NCBI RefSeq assembly: GCF_901905185.1
Contig: NZ_CABFMQ020000153.1
Coordinates: 1 to 64,000, forward strand
DNA length: 64,000 nucleotides
Direction: 5' to 3'
From: Methylocella tundrae
GTDB lineage: Bacteria > Pseudomonadota > Alphaproteobacteria > Rhizobiales > Beijerinckiaceae
Position 1 is the first letter of the stretch; each line of letters begins with the position of its first letter. Below, piece after piece: positions 37,825-46,879 of the stretch. Position numbers and translations under genes: made by a program. The notes beneath the pieces are model-generated. The model ran no database searches and had not been told where the DNA came from. It saw nothing but the letters and a program-made list of their open reading frames with translations.

Positions 37825-38220
37825 ATATGCACTCCTTATCTGACCATAGCTGAAAGATGTCAGACGGAAATTGCCTTTGGCTTTCGCCGGCCGTTCGGAT
37901 TTTAGCCTCCCCGTGGACGAATATCTCGCGCCGCAATCATATCCCGCAGTTCAACTAACCGGATTTCGCGCAGGTAAAGTTTGTCACATTTTTTCCTTGC
38001 CACTGCCTCAGGGGAAGAAATCTTCGCCGGAGCCGCCGGCCAATTGATCCATCGCAAAGTGTTCAAGGTCATTCTCATTCAAATCGCTTGCATTGCCGAG
38101 GCCAGGGTTTATTTTAGAACCTGTCTTGTTCAGTCAATCGTCGCTAGCCCAAATAGAGGCGCATTGATTCCATCATGGGCGCGAGCCACGTCTTAGGAAT
38201 CGTTCGAGGAGTACTTCACT
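37825..38220. other. intergenic region upstream of bfr
   Basis: This 396-base spacer lies between divergent genes. TTTAGAA at 38113-38119, about 100 bases before bfr, matches the left half of the rhizobial Irr/ICE box, but the right half is degenerate (3 of 7). A 71-codon open frame at 37981-38196 has no family resemblance and no good ribosome-binding site. Promoters for both genes must lie here. Confidence 0.35.
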
Positions 38221-38706
38221 ATGAAGGGTGACGACAGGGTCATCGACTATCTCAATCGCAGCCTGCGCAGCGAATTGACCGCGATAAATCAATACTGGCT
38301 GCATTTTCGTATCCTTGATAATTGGGGTTTCAAGGATCTTGCAAAGCAATGGCGCGAGGAATCGATCGAGGAGATGCGTCATGCCGATAAGATCACGGCG
38401 CGCATTCTTTTCCTCGAAGGTTTCCCGAATATGCAGGTGCTGGATCCCCTGCGCATAGGACAGACGGTCGAGGAAATTCTGAGCTGCGATCTCGCCGCGG
38501 AACTCGCCGCGCGCGCGCTTTATACGGAGGCCGCCGAATACGCCATCACCGTGCACGACCGGGTGACGAAGGAATTATATGACGAGCTTCTGAAAGACGA
38601 AGAGCATCATATCGACTTTCTCGAGACCCAGCAGGAATTGATCCGCCAGGTCGGCGTTCAGCTCTATAGCCAGAAGCATATCGGCAAATTGTCCGAAGAT
38701 CTTTAG
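38221..38706 (+). CDS. bfr: bacterioferritin
   Basis: This 161-residue, full-length bacterioferritin stores iron as a 24-mer with a ferroxidase site in each subunit and haem between subunits. The key residues are in place: E18 (first ferroxidase ligand), E51 and H54 in EEMRHAD, and M52, the haem axial ligand. GAGGAG nine bases upstream sets the start. The gene is monocistronic and followed by a strong hairpin. No ferredoxin (bfd) partner is adjacent. Confidence 0.95.
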   Translation: MKGDDRVIDYLNRSLRSELTAINQYWLHFRILDNWGFKDLAKQWREESIEEMRHADKITARILFLEGFPNMQVLDPLRIGQTVEEILSCDLAAELAARALYTEAAEYAITVHDRVTKELYDELLKDEEHHIDFLETQQELIRQVGVQLYSQKHIGKLSEDL

Positions 38707-38731
38707 GGCGTCCTCAGTCCGCTTTGGCGTC

Positions 38732-38766
38732 GTGATCCCGAAAAGAAAGAGAGTTTTTGGGATCAC
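38732..38766. terminator. hairpin terminator between bfr and the convergent DUF255 gene
   Basis: GTGATCCC (38732-38739) pairs with GGGATCAC (38759-38766), extended inward by a G-T and four A-T pairs (AAAA 38741-38744, TTTT 38754-38757), giving a 13-bp stem with a purine loop. It lies 26 bases after the bfr stop and is probably a terminator. The T-run is inside the stem, so efficiency is uncertain. Confidence 0.6.
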
Positions 38767-38797
38767 CAGCCCGATGATCAGGTTCTAGAGCGCTTTC

Positions 38798-38899
38798 CGA
38801 TCGAATGGAGTCATTCGATCGATCAGAAATCACTCCAGATTCAAAAGCTTGAGCATATTCTTGTCGATCAGATCGAACCGATCCGATCGGAATATGCTC
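38798..38899. repeat. pair of intergenic palindromic repeats
   Basis: Two palindromes lie in tandem. CGATCGAATG (38798-38807) and CATTCGATCG (38812-38821) make a perfect 10-bp stem with loop GAGT. GAGCATATTC (38851-38860) and GAATATGCTC (38890-38899) are perfect ends of a 49-base imperfect dyad rich in GATC. The second overlaps the last codons of the DUF255 gene. They resemble the dispersed palindromic elements common between genes in Rhizobiales. Confidence 0.6.
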
Positions 38900-40952
38900 T
38901 AAGCAGCCGCAATAGGGTTTCGGCGTCGCGCGCCGGCGCGGAACAGGCCCCTTCGGCACAGACGAAAGCCGCCGCCTCACCCGCCATTTGCGCCTGCGCG
39001 TGCGCCGGATGTCCGGCCGGCAAATCCTCCGCCCGCTCGATGTCCATGACGATGCGATCGCTGAACGGCGTCGAAAGCGCAATCTCATACAGGGTCGCGC
39101 GCGCTGGCCCCACTGTCGCGATCTCCTTCACGCGCAAGCGCAAATCGAGCGCATTCAGGATGCCCGCGTGGCCGACGACATTCGCGCCCAGTGCCGGCGC
39201 CACGGCCTCGAACAGTCTATCCGCCCGCGCAAGCCATTTTTCGTCTCCGGTCAGCCCGGCGAGGCGGACGAGGGCCGACAGAAAAACCGGATGGGCATTG
39301 GGAATGGCGTCGTCCGCCGTCGGCGAAAGGCGCAAAATCACATCGCCTGCGTCTTTCGCCGCCATGCATATCAGTCCCGTTTTCGCATCGACATGATATG
39401 CGTCGAGCGCCTCCGCCCAGCCGATGGCGTCGGCGAGATAATCGCGGCTTTGGATGGAGGCTCCCCGAAGGTTGCGCGCTTCATGCAGCGCCAAAGCCGC
39501 CTGGATCATCGCGGCGTGATCGAGCGCGAGGCCCGGAGTGACGAGGACACCGGCGCGCCAGCTGTGGGCGAGGCGTTTTTTCTCCTCCTGGTCAATATAC
39601 TCCATCGTCAATGTGATGAATTCATAGGCCCGCGCGGCAAGGGCAATCCACTCGGGCCTATGCAGAAGCGTCGCCGCATGGACAAGGGCGGCGATCATCA
39701 ATCCATTCCAGTCGGCCATGATCTTGTCGTCAAGACCTGGATGGACGCGCCGTTCGCGCGACTCAAACAGAATTTGCCGCAGAGGCGCCAGCCGCGCTTC
39801 CTCCTCGGCGCTCGGGCGCACCGACTCGAGCCGGTTCAAAATCGTGACGCCGCCGGGATAATGAGCGTCGGCCCAATTGCCGATCGGGGAGGCATTATAA
39901 AACCTGCCAAAAAAGCGGGCGTCCTCAAGGCCGAGGAGCGAGACGATCTCGTCCCATGTCCAGACATAGAATTTGCCCTCGATGCCTTCGCTGTCGGCGT
40001 CGAGGCTCGCGCAGAACGCGCCGCCTGCGTGGGTCATTTCGCGTTCGACCCAGCCGACCGTCTCCGCCGCCCTGGCGGAGAATAGATCATCGCCGAATTC
40101 GTGATGACAGAGCGCCAGACACTCGAGAATCTGCGCATTGTCGTAGAGCATTTTCTCGAAATGCGGCACGAGCCAGCGCTCATCCGTAGAGTAACGCGCG
40201 AATCCGCCGCCAAGATGGTCATAGACGCCGCCTTCCGACATATGTTCGAGCGTCAGCCGCACAGCCTCGCGATAAGGCGCCTCATTGAGCCGCGCGCCGG
40301 CGCGCCACAGCAATTCAAGAATCGGCGTATTCGGAAATTTCGGCGCGCCATTGAGACCGCCGTCGGCCTTATCCATGGCGCCCAAAACATGCGGCGCGAT
40401 CTGATTTATGTTGTCTAGCGTCAACTCAAAGCCTTGCGAGCTCGCGGCTTCCGACTTCGATAATCGGCGGCGCACAACGCCGACATTTCTTGCAATCCGC
40501 TCGGGGTCGGCGTGAAACGCATGCGCAACCGTGCGCAGGACGGTGACGAAAGCCGGCCGGCCATATTGCTCGTTTTTGGGAAAATAGGTTCCGCCCCAAA
40601 AGGGCTCGCCCTTTGGCGTCAGGAACATCGTCAGCGGCCAGCCGCCGCGTTCGCCAAAGGCCTGCAAAGCCTGCATATAGATGTGGTCGATATCGGGCCT
40701 TTCCTCGCGATCGACCTTGATATTCACGAAAAGTTCGTTCATCACCGCGGCTGTCGCCTCGTCCTCAAAGCTCTCATGCGCCATGACATGACACCAGTGG
40801 CAGGCGGCATAACCGACGGACAGCAATATCGGTTTATTTTCCGCCTGCGCCTCTCGCAGCGCCGTTTCAGTCCACATTTTCCAGTGCACGGGGTTTTCGG
40901 CATGCTGCAGCAGATAGGGGCTCGCGGCATTCGAGAGTTCGTTTGCTGACAT
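38868..40952 (-). CDS. thioredoxin-domain DUF255 protein (YyaL/SSP411 family)
   Basis: I take the ATG at 40952 (694 residues, beginning MSANELSNAASPYLLQH, the family's normal start) over an upstream one at 41042. The N-terminal thioredoxin-like domain has C-H-W-C in YAACHWCHVMAHESFED and VNIKVDREERPDIDHIYM. The rest is an alpha/alpha-toroid (six-hairpin glycosidase-like) domain. Family members are conserved from bacteria to human SPATA20 and their function is poorly known; a redox or N-acylglucosamine epimerase-like role has been suggested. Its end is formed by a palindromic repeat. It is divergent from mnmE. Confidence 0.9.
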   Translation of the reverse strand: MSANELSNAASPYLLQHAENPVHWKMWTETALREAQAENKPILLSVGYAACHWCHVMAHESFEDEATAAVMNELFVNIKVDREERPDIDHIYMQALQAFGERGGWPLTMFLTPKGEPFWGGTYFPKNEQYGRPAFVTVLRTVAHAFHADPERIARNVGVVRRRLSKSEAASSQGFELTLDNINQIAPHVLGAMDKADGGLNGAPKFPNTPILELLWRAGARLNEAPYREAVRLTLEHMSEGGVYDHLGGGFARYSTDERWLVPHFEKMLYDNAQILECLALCHHEFGDDLFSARAAETVGWVEREMTHAGGAFCASLDADSEGIEGKFYVWTWDEIVSLLGLEDARFFGRFYNASPIGNWADAHYPGGVTILNRLESVRPSAEEEARLAPLRQILFESRERRVHPGLDDKIMADWNGLMIAALVHAATLLHRPEWIALAARAYEFITLTMEYIDQEEKKRLAHSWRAGVLVTPGLALDHAAMIQAALALHEARNLRGASIQSRDYLADAIGWAEALDAYHVDAKTGLICMAAKDAGDVILRLSPTADDAIPNAHPVFLSALVRLAGLTGDEKWLARADRLFEAVAPALGANVVGHAGILNALDLRLRVKEIATVGPARATLYEIALSTPFSDRIVMDIERAEDLPAGHPAHAQAQMAGEAAAFVCAEGACSAPARDAETLLRLLRAYSDRIGSI

Positions 40953-41074
40953 GGCTAGCTGGTTTCTTTCGACAGAAGCGGAATTATGCGACAAAAGACC
41001 TTTTAAAACAGACAAATATGACGCAAGGATCGGGGCCCACAAATGTCCGCAAAAAGAGCGAAATCTGTGCCGGA

Positions 41075-42391
41075 ATGAGTACGGACACGATTTACGCCGT
41101 CAGCTCCGGCACAGGACGCGCGGCGATCGCAGTCGTGCGCCTATCGGGCACGGCGACGCGGGCCATTGTCAAGTCGATCGTTCGCCGGCTGCCGCCGCCC
41201 CGCACGGCAATTCTCGCCACGCTAAGGGATCCCGCGACGCAGGCGGATATCGATTCCGGGCTGGTTCTATTTTTCCCGGCGCCGCGCAGCTTCACCGGCG
41301 AAGACTGCGCAGAGTTCCACATTCACGGCGGCCGCGCCGTGGTCGCAGGGCTCCTCGGCGCGCTCGGCGGCATTGACGGAGTCCGCGCAGCGGAGCCCGG
41401 AGAATTTACACGCCGCGCTCTGTTAAATAGCAAGCTCGATCTGGCCCAGGTCGAGGGCATCGGCGATCTCATCGAAGCTGAAACCGAATGGCAACGCCGT
41501 CAGGCCATGCGGCAAATGCAGGGGGGCCTCAGCCGCCAGACGGCGCAATGGCGATCCGCCCTGCTCGAAGCCTCCGCTCTCGTCGAAGCTGAAATCGACT
41601 TTTCCGACGAAGGAGACGTCCCGGAGGCCTTGAGCCGTCGCGTCAGCGGCGTCGTGCGGCCGGTACACGATGCCCTGCGCGCGGAACTCGCCGCCGCCAA
41701 ATCAAGCGAACGGATTCGCGAGGGCGTCGTGATCGTGATTTCCGGACCGCCCAACGCCGGCAAGTCGACGCTTCTCAACGCGCTGGCGCGACGCGACGCC
41801 GCCATCGTCTCGCATGAGGCGGGCACGACCCGCGACGCTATCGAGGTCCAGCTCGATCTTGCTGGCTATGCCGTGACGTTGATCGACACAGCCGGGCTGC
41901 GCGAGAGCGCCGATATGGTTGAGCAGATCGGCGTCGCGAGAGCGCTCGAGAAAGCCCAAAACGCCGATCTCGTCCTCTGGCTCAGCGAAGCCGATGGGCC
42001 GGCGGCGCCGGACGAGAGGCTGGGCGCAGCTGAGGTCTGGCGGATCTTCACCAAAGCGGATCTTGTCGTAAACAAAGATGCTGAACGCGGTCTTTTTATC
42101 AGCGCGGAGACGGGCGAGAATCTTGATCTATTGCTCGATAGACTGACGCAGCGCGCCGCCCAATTGAGCGGCGAGGGCCATGCGGGGTTGATCACGCGAG
42201 AGCGGCACCGCAAGGCGTTCGCCGCCGCCGTGGACGCTTTGGCGCGGATCGACGCCGATCCGCAAGCGCCCATCGAGTTTCTGGCTGAAGATCTTCGCGC
42301 CGCGCTCTTCGCGCTGGAGAGACTTATCGGGCGCGTTGATGTAGAAGATATACTCGGTGATATATTTTCACGCTTTTGCATTGGGAAATAG
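41075..42391 (+). CDS. mnmE: tRNA uridine-5-carboxymethylaminomethyl(34) synthesis GTPase MnmE
   Basis: MnmE with MnmG modifies the wobble uridine of several tRNAs. The 438-residue product starts MSTDTIYAVSSGTGRAAIAVVRLSG, the usual N-terminus, rather than at the upstream ATG 40943. The folate-binding N-domain is followed by a G domain with GPPNAGKST (about 226-234), DTAG and a reduced NKxD region (TKAD). The C-terminal catalytic Cys is in FCIGK at the very end. mnmG follows after 45 bases containing a parS site. Confidence 0.96.
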   Translation: MSTDTIYAVSSGTGRAAIAVVRLSGTATRAIVKSIVRRLPPPRTAILATLRDPATQADIDSGLVLFFPAPRSFTGEDCAEFHIHGGRAVVAGLLGALGGIDGVRAAEPGEFTRRALLNSKLDLAQVEGIGDLIEAETEWQRRQAMRQMQGGLSRQTAQWRSALLEASALVEAEIDFSDEGDVPEALSRRVSGVVRPVHDALRAELAAAKSSERIREGVVIVISGPPNAGKSTLLNALARRDAAIVSHEAGTTRDAIEVQLDLAGYAVTLIDTAGLRESADMVEQIGVARALEKAQNADLVLWLSEADGPAAPDERLGAAEVWRIFTKADLVVNKDAERGLFISAETGENLDLLLDRLTQRAAQLSGEGHAGLITRERHRKAFAAAVDALARIDADPQAPIEFLAEDLRAALFALERLIGRVDVEDILGDIFSRFCIGK

Positions 42392-42400
42392 GCGTGGATA

Positions 42401-42416
42401 TGTTTCACGTGAAACA
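42401..42416. promoter_or_regulatory. parS: parS centromere site, perfect 16-mer
   Basis: TGTTTCACGTGAAACA is a perfect palindrome identical to the universal parS consensus bound by ParB. It lies in the mnmE-mnmG gap, about 3.6 kb from parB. Confidence 0.95.
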
Positions 42417-42436
42417 GTTTTCGGAGAACCGCTCGA

Positions 42437-44299
42437 ATGAGCGACGCATTTGACGTCATCGTCGGCGGCGGCGGCCATGCCGGATGCGAGGCCGCCGCCG
42501 CATCAGCGCGCATGGGCGCAAAAACCGCCCTCCTGACACACGCTCAGGCGACGATAGGAACCATGTCTTGCAACCCCGCCATTGGCGGGCTTGGCAAAGG
42601 CCATCTGGTGCGCGAAATCGACGCGCTCGACGGGCTGATGGGCAAAGTCGCGGACGCCGCCGGCATCCAGTTTCGCATGCTAAACCGCGCCAAGGGTCCC
42701 GCTGTGCGAGGCCCCCGCGCGCAAGCCGACCGTCGTCTCTACCGCAAAGCGATGCAGGAAGCGATTGCGGACATCGAGAATCTCACGGTGGTCGAGGGCG
42801 AAGCGGCCGATCTCATCCTGAAAGATGGGCGCATCGCAGGCCTCATCACCAGCAGCGGACGCGCCCTTGCCTGCGGGGCCCTCGTCATCACGACAGGAAC
42901 CTTTCTTCGCGGGATCATTCATCGAGGCGCCACGACGGTTCCGGCTGGACGAATCGGCGAGACGCCAGCGATCCGCCTGGGCGAAACGCTCGAAAGCATG
43001 AACTTTCGCATGGGCAGGCTGAAAACGGGCACGCCGCCGCGGCTCGACGGAAATACCATAGATTGGGCAGATCTCGAGCGTCAGAGCGCGGATCCAGAAC
43101 CGGAGCCCTTTTCGTTCCTCACCCAGACCATCACAAACCCTCAGATTGACTGCTTCATTACGCAAACGACCCGCGAAGGACATGCGGTCATCCTTGGGAA
43201 TTTGCAACATTCTCCTGTTTATTCCGGCGCCATCAGCGGGCTTGGTCCACGCTATTGCCCCTCGATCGAAGACAAGGTGGTGCGCTTCAGCGAACGCGAT
43301 TCGCATCAGATCTTTCTGGAGCCGGAAGGCCTCGACGACAGGACGATCTACCCCAACGGAATCTCGACAGCCTTGCCGGAGGACATTCAACGCCTTTTTC
43401 TGCGAACAATCCCCGGGCTCGCTCGGGTCGAGATCCTGCAGGCGGGATATGCGATCGAATATGATTTCGTCGACCCACGAGGCCTGAAAGCGAGCCTCGA
43501 GACAAAAAAAGTTCCGGGCCTTTTCCTCGCGGGCCAAATCAATGGCACGACCGGTTATGAGGAAGCGGCGGCGCAAGGCGTCGTCGCGGGTTTGAACGCG
43601 GCCGCTCTCGCTGGCGGTCTGCCCGCGATCACCTTCGAGCGATCAGAGGCCTATATCGGCGTCATGATCGACGATCTCATCAATCGTGGCGTCACTGAGC
43701 CCTATCGAATGTTTACCTCCCGCGCCGAATATCGCTTGTCTTTGCGGGCTGATAATGCGGACCAGAGGCTCACGCATCGCGGCGCGGGGTTTGGCTGCAT
43801 AGGCTTCGACCGGCGCCGCGCCTTCGCGGCAAAAAGCGCGGCCCTATGCGATGCGCGCGACGTTTTGCTCAGTTTTGCTCTCAGCCCGAATGAGGCAGCG
43901 CGGCATGGTCTAAAAATCAACCACGACGGTGTGCGGCGCACCGCATTCGACCTGCTGGCCCTGCCCGATGTCTCGATCGCGACCTTGCGAGGCGTCTGGC
44001 CGGAGCTTGGCGAGATAGACGCCAAGACCGCGCAGCAGATCGAGATCGACGCCAAATATGCCGTCTATCTCGATCGGCAGGCCCGGGACATTGAAGCCGC
44101 GCAGCGCGATGAGGCGCTGCTGATCCCTGAGGATCTTGATTACTCTTTGCTGAAGGGGCTTTCCAACGAGATTCGCGCTCGGCTCGATCTGATCCGGCCC
44201 CGCACCATGGCGCAGGCGAGCCGCATCGAAGGCATGACGCCCGCCGCGATGACGCTTTTGGCCTCAAAGGTCCGCCGCGCCGGCGCGGTGGCAAGTTGA
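42437..44299 (+). CDS. mnmG: tRNA uridine-5-carboxymethylaminomethyl(34) synthesis enzyme MnmG
   Basis: This 620-residue FAD- and NADH-dependent partner of MnmE has an N-terminal FAD motif VGGGGHAGCEAAAASARMG and the family signatures TMSCNPAIGGLGKGHLVREIDALDG and FLAGQINGTTGYEEAAAQG, plus a C-terminal helical MnmE-binding region. Length is normal. It forms the alpha2beta2 complex that installs the cmnm5 group. Its stop overlaps the TTG start of rsmG, so the two are translated in tandem. Confidence 0.97.
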   Translation: MSDAFDVIVGGGGHAGCEAAAASARMGAKTALLTHAQATIGTMSCNPAIGGLGKGHLVREIDALDGLMGKVADAAGIQFRMLNRAKGPAVRGPRAQADRRLYRKAMQEAIADIENLTVVEGEAADLILKDGRIAGLITSSGRALACGALVITTGTFLRGIIHRGATTVPAGRIGETPAIRLGETLESMNFRMGRLKTGTPPRLDGNTIDWADLERQSADPEPEPFSFLTQTITNPQIDCFITQTTREGHAVILGNLQHSPVYSGAISGLGPRYCPSIEDKVVRFSERDSHQIFLEPEGLDDRTIYPNGISTALPEDIQRLFLRTIPGLARVEILQAGYAIEYDFVDPRGLKASLETKKVPGLFLAGQINGTTGYEEAAAQGVVAGLNAAALAGGLPAITFERSEAYIGVMIDDLINRGVTEPYRMFTSRAEYRLSLRADNADQRLTHRGAGFGCIGFDRRRAFAAKSAALCDARDVLLSFALSPNEAARHGLKINHDGVRRTAFDLLALPDVSIATLRGVWPELGEIDAKTAQQIEIDAKYAVYLDRQARDIEAAQRDEALLIPEDLDYSLLKGLSNEIRARLDLIRPRTMAQASRIEGMTPAAMTLLASKVRRAGAVAS

Positions 44300-44979
44300 G
44301 GCAGGCGCAACCGCCAGGCGGCGAGGACGCGGCAAAGCGGCGAGCCGCTCATTCGCACCCACTTCTCTCCGGACTTTCGAGCAAGACGCTGGAGCGTCTG
44401 GCAATTTATGAGGCCTTGCTCAGAAAATGGCAGCGCGTCATCAACCTGGTCGGAGAGACAACGCTCGACGACATCTGGATCCGGCACTTTGCCGATTCGC
44501 TCCAGGTCGCGGCGGCGGCGCCCGACGCGCGGCGCTGGGTGGATCTCGGCTCCGGCGGCGGATTTCCTGGCCTTGTCACGGCTATCCGGCACGCCGACGA
44601 TCCGCGCGCCAGCGTCCACCTCATCGAGTCGGATCAGCGTAAATGCGCTTTCCTTCGCGAAGTTTCACGTGAAACAGGCGCTCCCACGGTCATTCATTCC
44701 GGGCGGATCGAGGCGGTCGCGCCGCACATCGCGACGGTCGTCGACGCCGTCAGCGCGCGCGCGCTTGCTCCTTTGCCGACGCTCCTGAGCTACGCGGGAA
44801 AATTTATCGAAAATGGCGCGATCGGCGTATTTTCCAAGGGACAACAGGCCGAAGCAGAATTGACCGACTCAGGGGTCGCGGATACATATTTAATCACGAC
44901 CCTGGCAAGCCAGACATCTTCGTCCGCTCGCATCATCATTGTCAAACGACGCCCTGAGCCATTGTCGTCGCCGCGCTGA
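44296..44979 (+). CDS. rsmG: 16S rRNA (guanine(527)-N7)-methyltransferase RsmG
   Basis: It methylates G527 of 16S rRNA, the site that affects streptomycin sensitivity. The frame starts with TTG overlapping the mnmG stop (227 residues). The SAM motif is WVDLGSGGGFPGLVTAI and the HLIESDQRKCAFLREVSRETGA segment (given here in parts: HLIESDQRK, FLREVSRETG) is the conserved core. The VSRET codons carry a perfect parS site, so this stretch is under double selection. An internal start giving about 200 residues is possible. Confidence 0.93.
   Translation: MRQAQPPGGEDAAKRRAAHSHPLLSGLSSKTLERLAIYEALLRKWQRVINLVGETTLDDIWIRHFADSLQVAAAAPDARRWVDLGSGGGFPGLVTAIRHADDPRASVHLIESDQRKCAFLREVSRETGAPTVIHSGRIEAVAPHIATVVDAVSARALAPLPTLLSYAGKFIENGAIGVFSKGQQAEAELTDSGVADTYLITTLASQTSSSARIIIVKRRPEPLSSPR
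44661..44676. promoter_or_regulatory. parS: second parS site, inside rsmG
   Basis: GTTTCACGTGAAAC at 44662-44675 is a perfect 14-bp dyad flanked by A on both sides, one base short of the 16-mer consensus. It encodes Val-Ser-Arg-Glu-Thr of RsmG. Confidence 0.9.
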
Positions 44980-45076
44980 GGATTTACACGCAGAGGCGTT
45001 TCTTTGCGCAGGGCCATGACGCGCCCGGATGCAGGCCCAGACTCGGCTGATTCTCTCTATGTGGTTGTTTTAACTC

Positions 45077-45979
45077 ATGATTTTATCAGACAAGTCAGGC
45101 AGCTTCCTAAAATCGCGCGCGCGAGTCGCTTCGCCCTCTGAGCCGCAGCCAGAAAAAACGCCGCTACCGGCGGAAATGAGAGTGCTGGTGATCGCCAATC
45201 AAAAAGGCGGCGTGGGTAAAACGACCACGGCGATCAATCTCGGCACGGCGCTCGCCGCCATCGGCGAAAATGTTTTGATCATCGACCTCGATCCGCAAGG
45301 AAACGCATCGACGGGCCTCGGCATTGAACGCCGCAACCGGCGGCTTTCCACCTATGACGTGATGCTTGGCGAAGAGTCGCTAAGGGCAGTCCTTCAGCCG
45401 ACAGCCGTGCCGCGCCTCACTGTCGCGCCGTCGACGCTTGATCTCCTCGGCGTCGAGCTCGAAATCTCCGGGCGGAAAGATCGCGCCTATTATCTGAAAA
45501 ATGCCGTTCAAACCCTGGCGGAAGACCAAAAGCGCGGGCCCGAGGCTGAACGCTTCACCTATGTGCTGATCGATTGCCCGCCCTCTTTGAACCTTTTGAC
45601 GATGAACGCCATGACAGCGGCGCATAGCGTCGTCGTGCCTCTGCAATGCGAATTTTTTGCGCTCGAGGGCCTCTCGCAGCTTCTCGCCACGGTCGATCAG
45701 GTGCGAACAACCCTCAATCCCGCCCTCAGCATCCACGGAATCGTTCTGACCATGTTCGATTCGCGCAATAGTCTTGCAGCGCAGGTCGTGGCGGATGTGC
45801 GCAGTTTCATGGGCGATAAGGTCTATGACACGGTCATTCCCCGCAATGTCCGCGTTTCCGAGGCCCCGTCGCATGGCAAGCCCGTGCTGCTCTACGATCT
45901 GAAATGCACCGGCAGTCAGGCCTATCTGAAACTTGCGTCAGAAGTCATCCAGCGCGAGCGCCTCTACCGCGCCGCCTGA
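45077..45979 (+). CDS. parA: chromosome-partitioning ATPase ParA
   Basis: ParA is the DNA-binding Walker ATPase that moves ParB-parS complexes during chromosome segregation. Features are a deviant Walker A (IANQKGGVGKTTTAINL), DLDPQGNASTGLG, the switch region LIDCPPSLNLLT and a C-terminal helix. Taken from ATG 45077 the product has 300 residues with a polar N-terminal extension of 33. An ATG at 45176 would give the more usual start MRVLVIANQKGG, and neither has a strong ribosome-binding site. parB begins 15 bases downstream. Confidence 0.95.
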   Translation: MILSDKSGSFLKSRARVASPSEPQPEKTPLPAEMRVLVIANQKGGVGKTTTAINLGTALAAIGENVLIIDLDPQGNASTGLGIERRNRRLSTYDVMLGEESLRAVLQPTAVPRLTVAPSTLDLLGVELEISGRKDRAYYLKNAVQTLAEDQKRGPEAERFTYVLIDCPPSLNLLTMNAMTAAHSVVVPLQCEFFALEGLSQLLATVDQVRTTLNPALSIHGIVLTMFDSRNSLAAQVVADVRSFMGDKVYDTVIPRNVRVSEAPSHGKPVLLYDLKCTGSQAYLKLASEVIQRERLYRAA

Positions 45980-45994
45980 TTTTTAGGAACGAAG

Positions 45995-46879
45995 ATGATG
46001 AAATCGTCCAAATCGGCTGACGAACTCCGGCCCCGTCTCGGGCGCGGCCTTGCCGCCCTCATCGGCGACAGCGAGGATCAAGCCCACGCCCGCGCCCGCG
46101 GACAAAAGAAGGTTCCGATCGAATTTCTTCGCCCCAATCCACGCAATCCACGCAAGTGTTTTGATGAGGCCGAGCTCGACGATCTCGCAGCCTCGGTCAA
46201 GGAGAAGGGCATTATCCAGCCAATCCTCGCGCGCCCGGCGCCAGGACTCGTCGACGCCTATGAAATCATAGCCGGGGAGCGGCGCTGGCGAGCGGCGCAA
46301 CGGGCGGGCCTGCACGAGGCGCCGATCATCGTGGTGGAAGCCGACGACCAGCAGGCGCTCGAACTCGCCATCATCGAAAATGTTCAACGCAGCGATCTGA
46401 ACGCTCTCGAAGAAGCCTCAGGCTATGATCGCCTCAGCGCCGAATTCAACTATTCGCAAGGCGACCTCGCAAAAGTCATCGGCAAGAGCCGCAGCCATGT
46501 CGCCAATACGTTGCGGCTGCTGAAGCTCCCCGAAAAGTGCAAACGCCTGCTTGGAGAGGGTCTGATCACGGCAGGCCATGCGCGCGCCTTGCTTGGCGTC
46601 GCCGATCCCGACGCCCTCGCGGAACGGATTGTGGCGCAGGGTCTCTCGGTGCGCGACGTCGAGCGCATCGTGCAGGAGGCGGGCGACGCGGAGCGCCCCG
46701 CCCCGCGTAAACCCAAGGAAAAAGACGCCAACACACGATCGCTCGAAACCGCGCTCACGAGCGGACTTGGCCTCAAGGTCACGATCACCGGCAAAGGTGA
46801 GAAAGGTGAGCTTCGCATCGCTTATCGAACTCTTGAGCAACTCGATTTCCTCTGCCAGCGAATTCAGCCATCATCATGA
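45995..46879 (+). CDS. parB: chromosome-partitioning protein ParB
   Basis: ParB is a CTP-dependent clamp that loads at parS. The 294-residue product has the N-terminal ParA-contact segment (PRLGRGLAALIGD), the CTP-binding domain with GERRWRAAQRAGL, the HTH (DLAKVIGKSRSHVANTLRLLKLP) that reads parS, and a C-terminal dimerisation domain. Two matching parS sites lie 2.2 and 4.5 kb upstream. It closes the mnmE-mnmG-rsmG-parA-parB cluster. Confidence 0.97.
   Translation: MMKSSKSADELRPRLGRGLAALIGDSEDQAHARARGQKKVPIEFLRPNPRNPRKCFDEAELDDLAASVKEKGIIQPILARPAPGLVDAYEIIAGERRWRAAQRAGLHEAPIIVVEADDQQALELAIIENVQRSDLNALEEASGYDRLSAEFNYSQGDLAKVIGKSRSHVANTLRLLKLPEKCKRLLGEGLITAGHARALLGVADPDALAERIVAQGLSVRDVERIVQEAGDAERPAPRKPKEKDANTRSLETALTSGLGLKVTITGKGEKGELRIAYRTLEQLDFLCQRIQPSS

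Noticed and set aside
37981..38196. 71-codon frame before bfr
   Set aside because: No ribosome-binding site and no family resemblance; covers a regulatory region.
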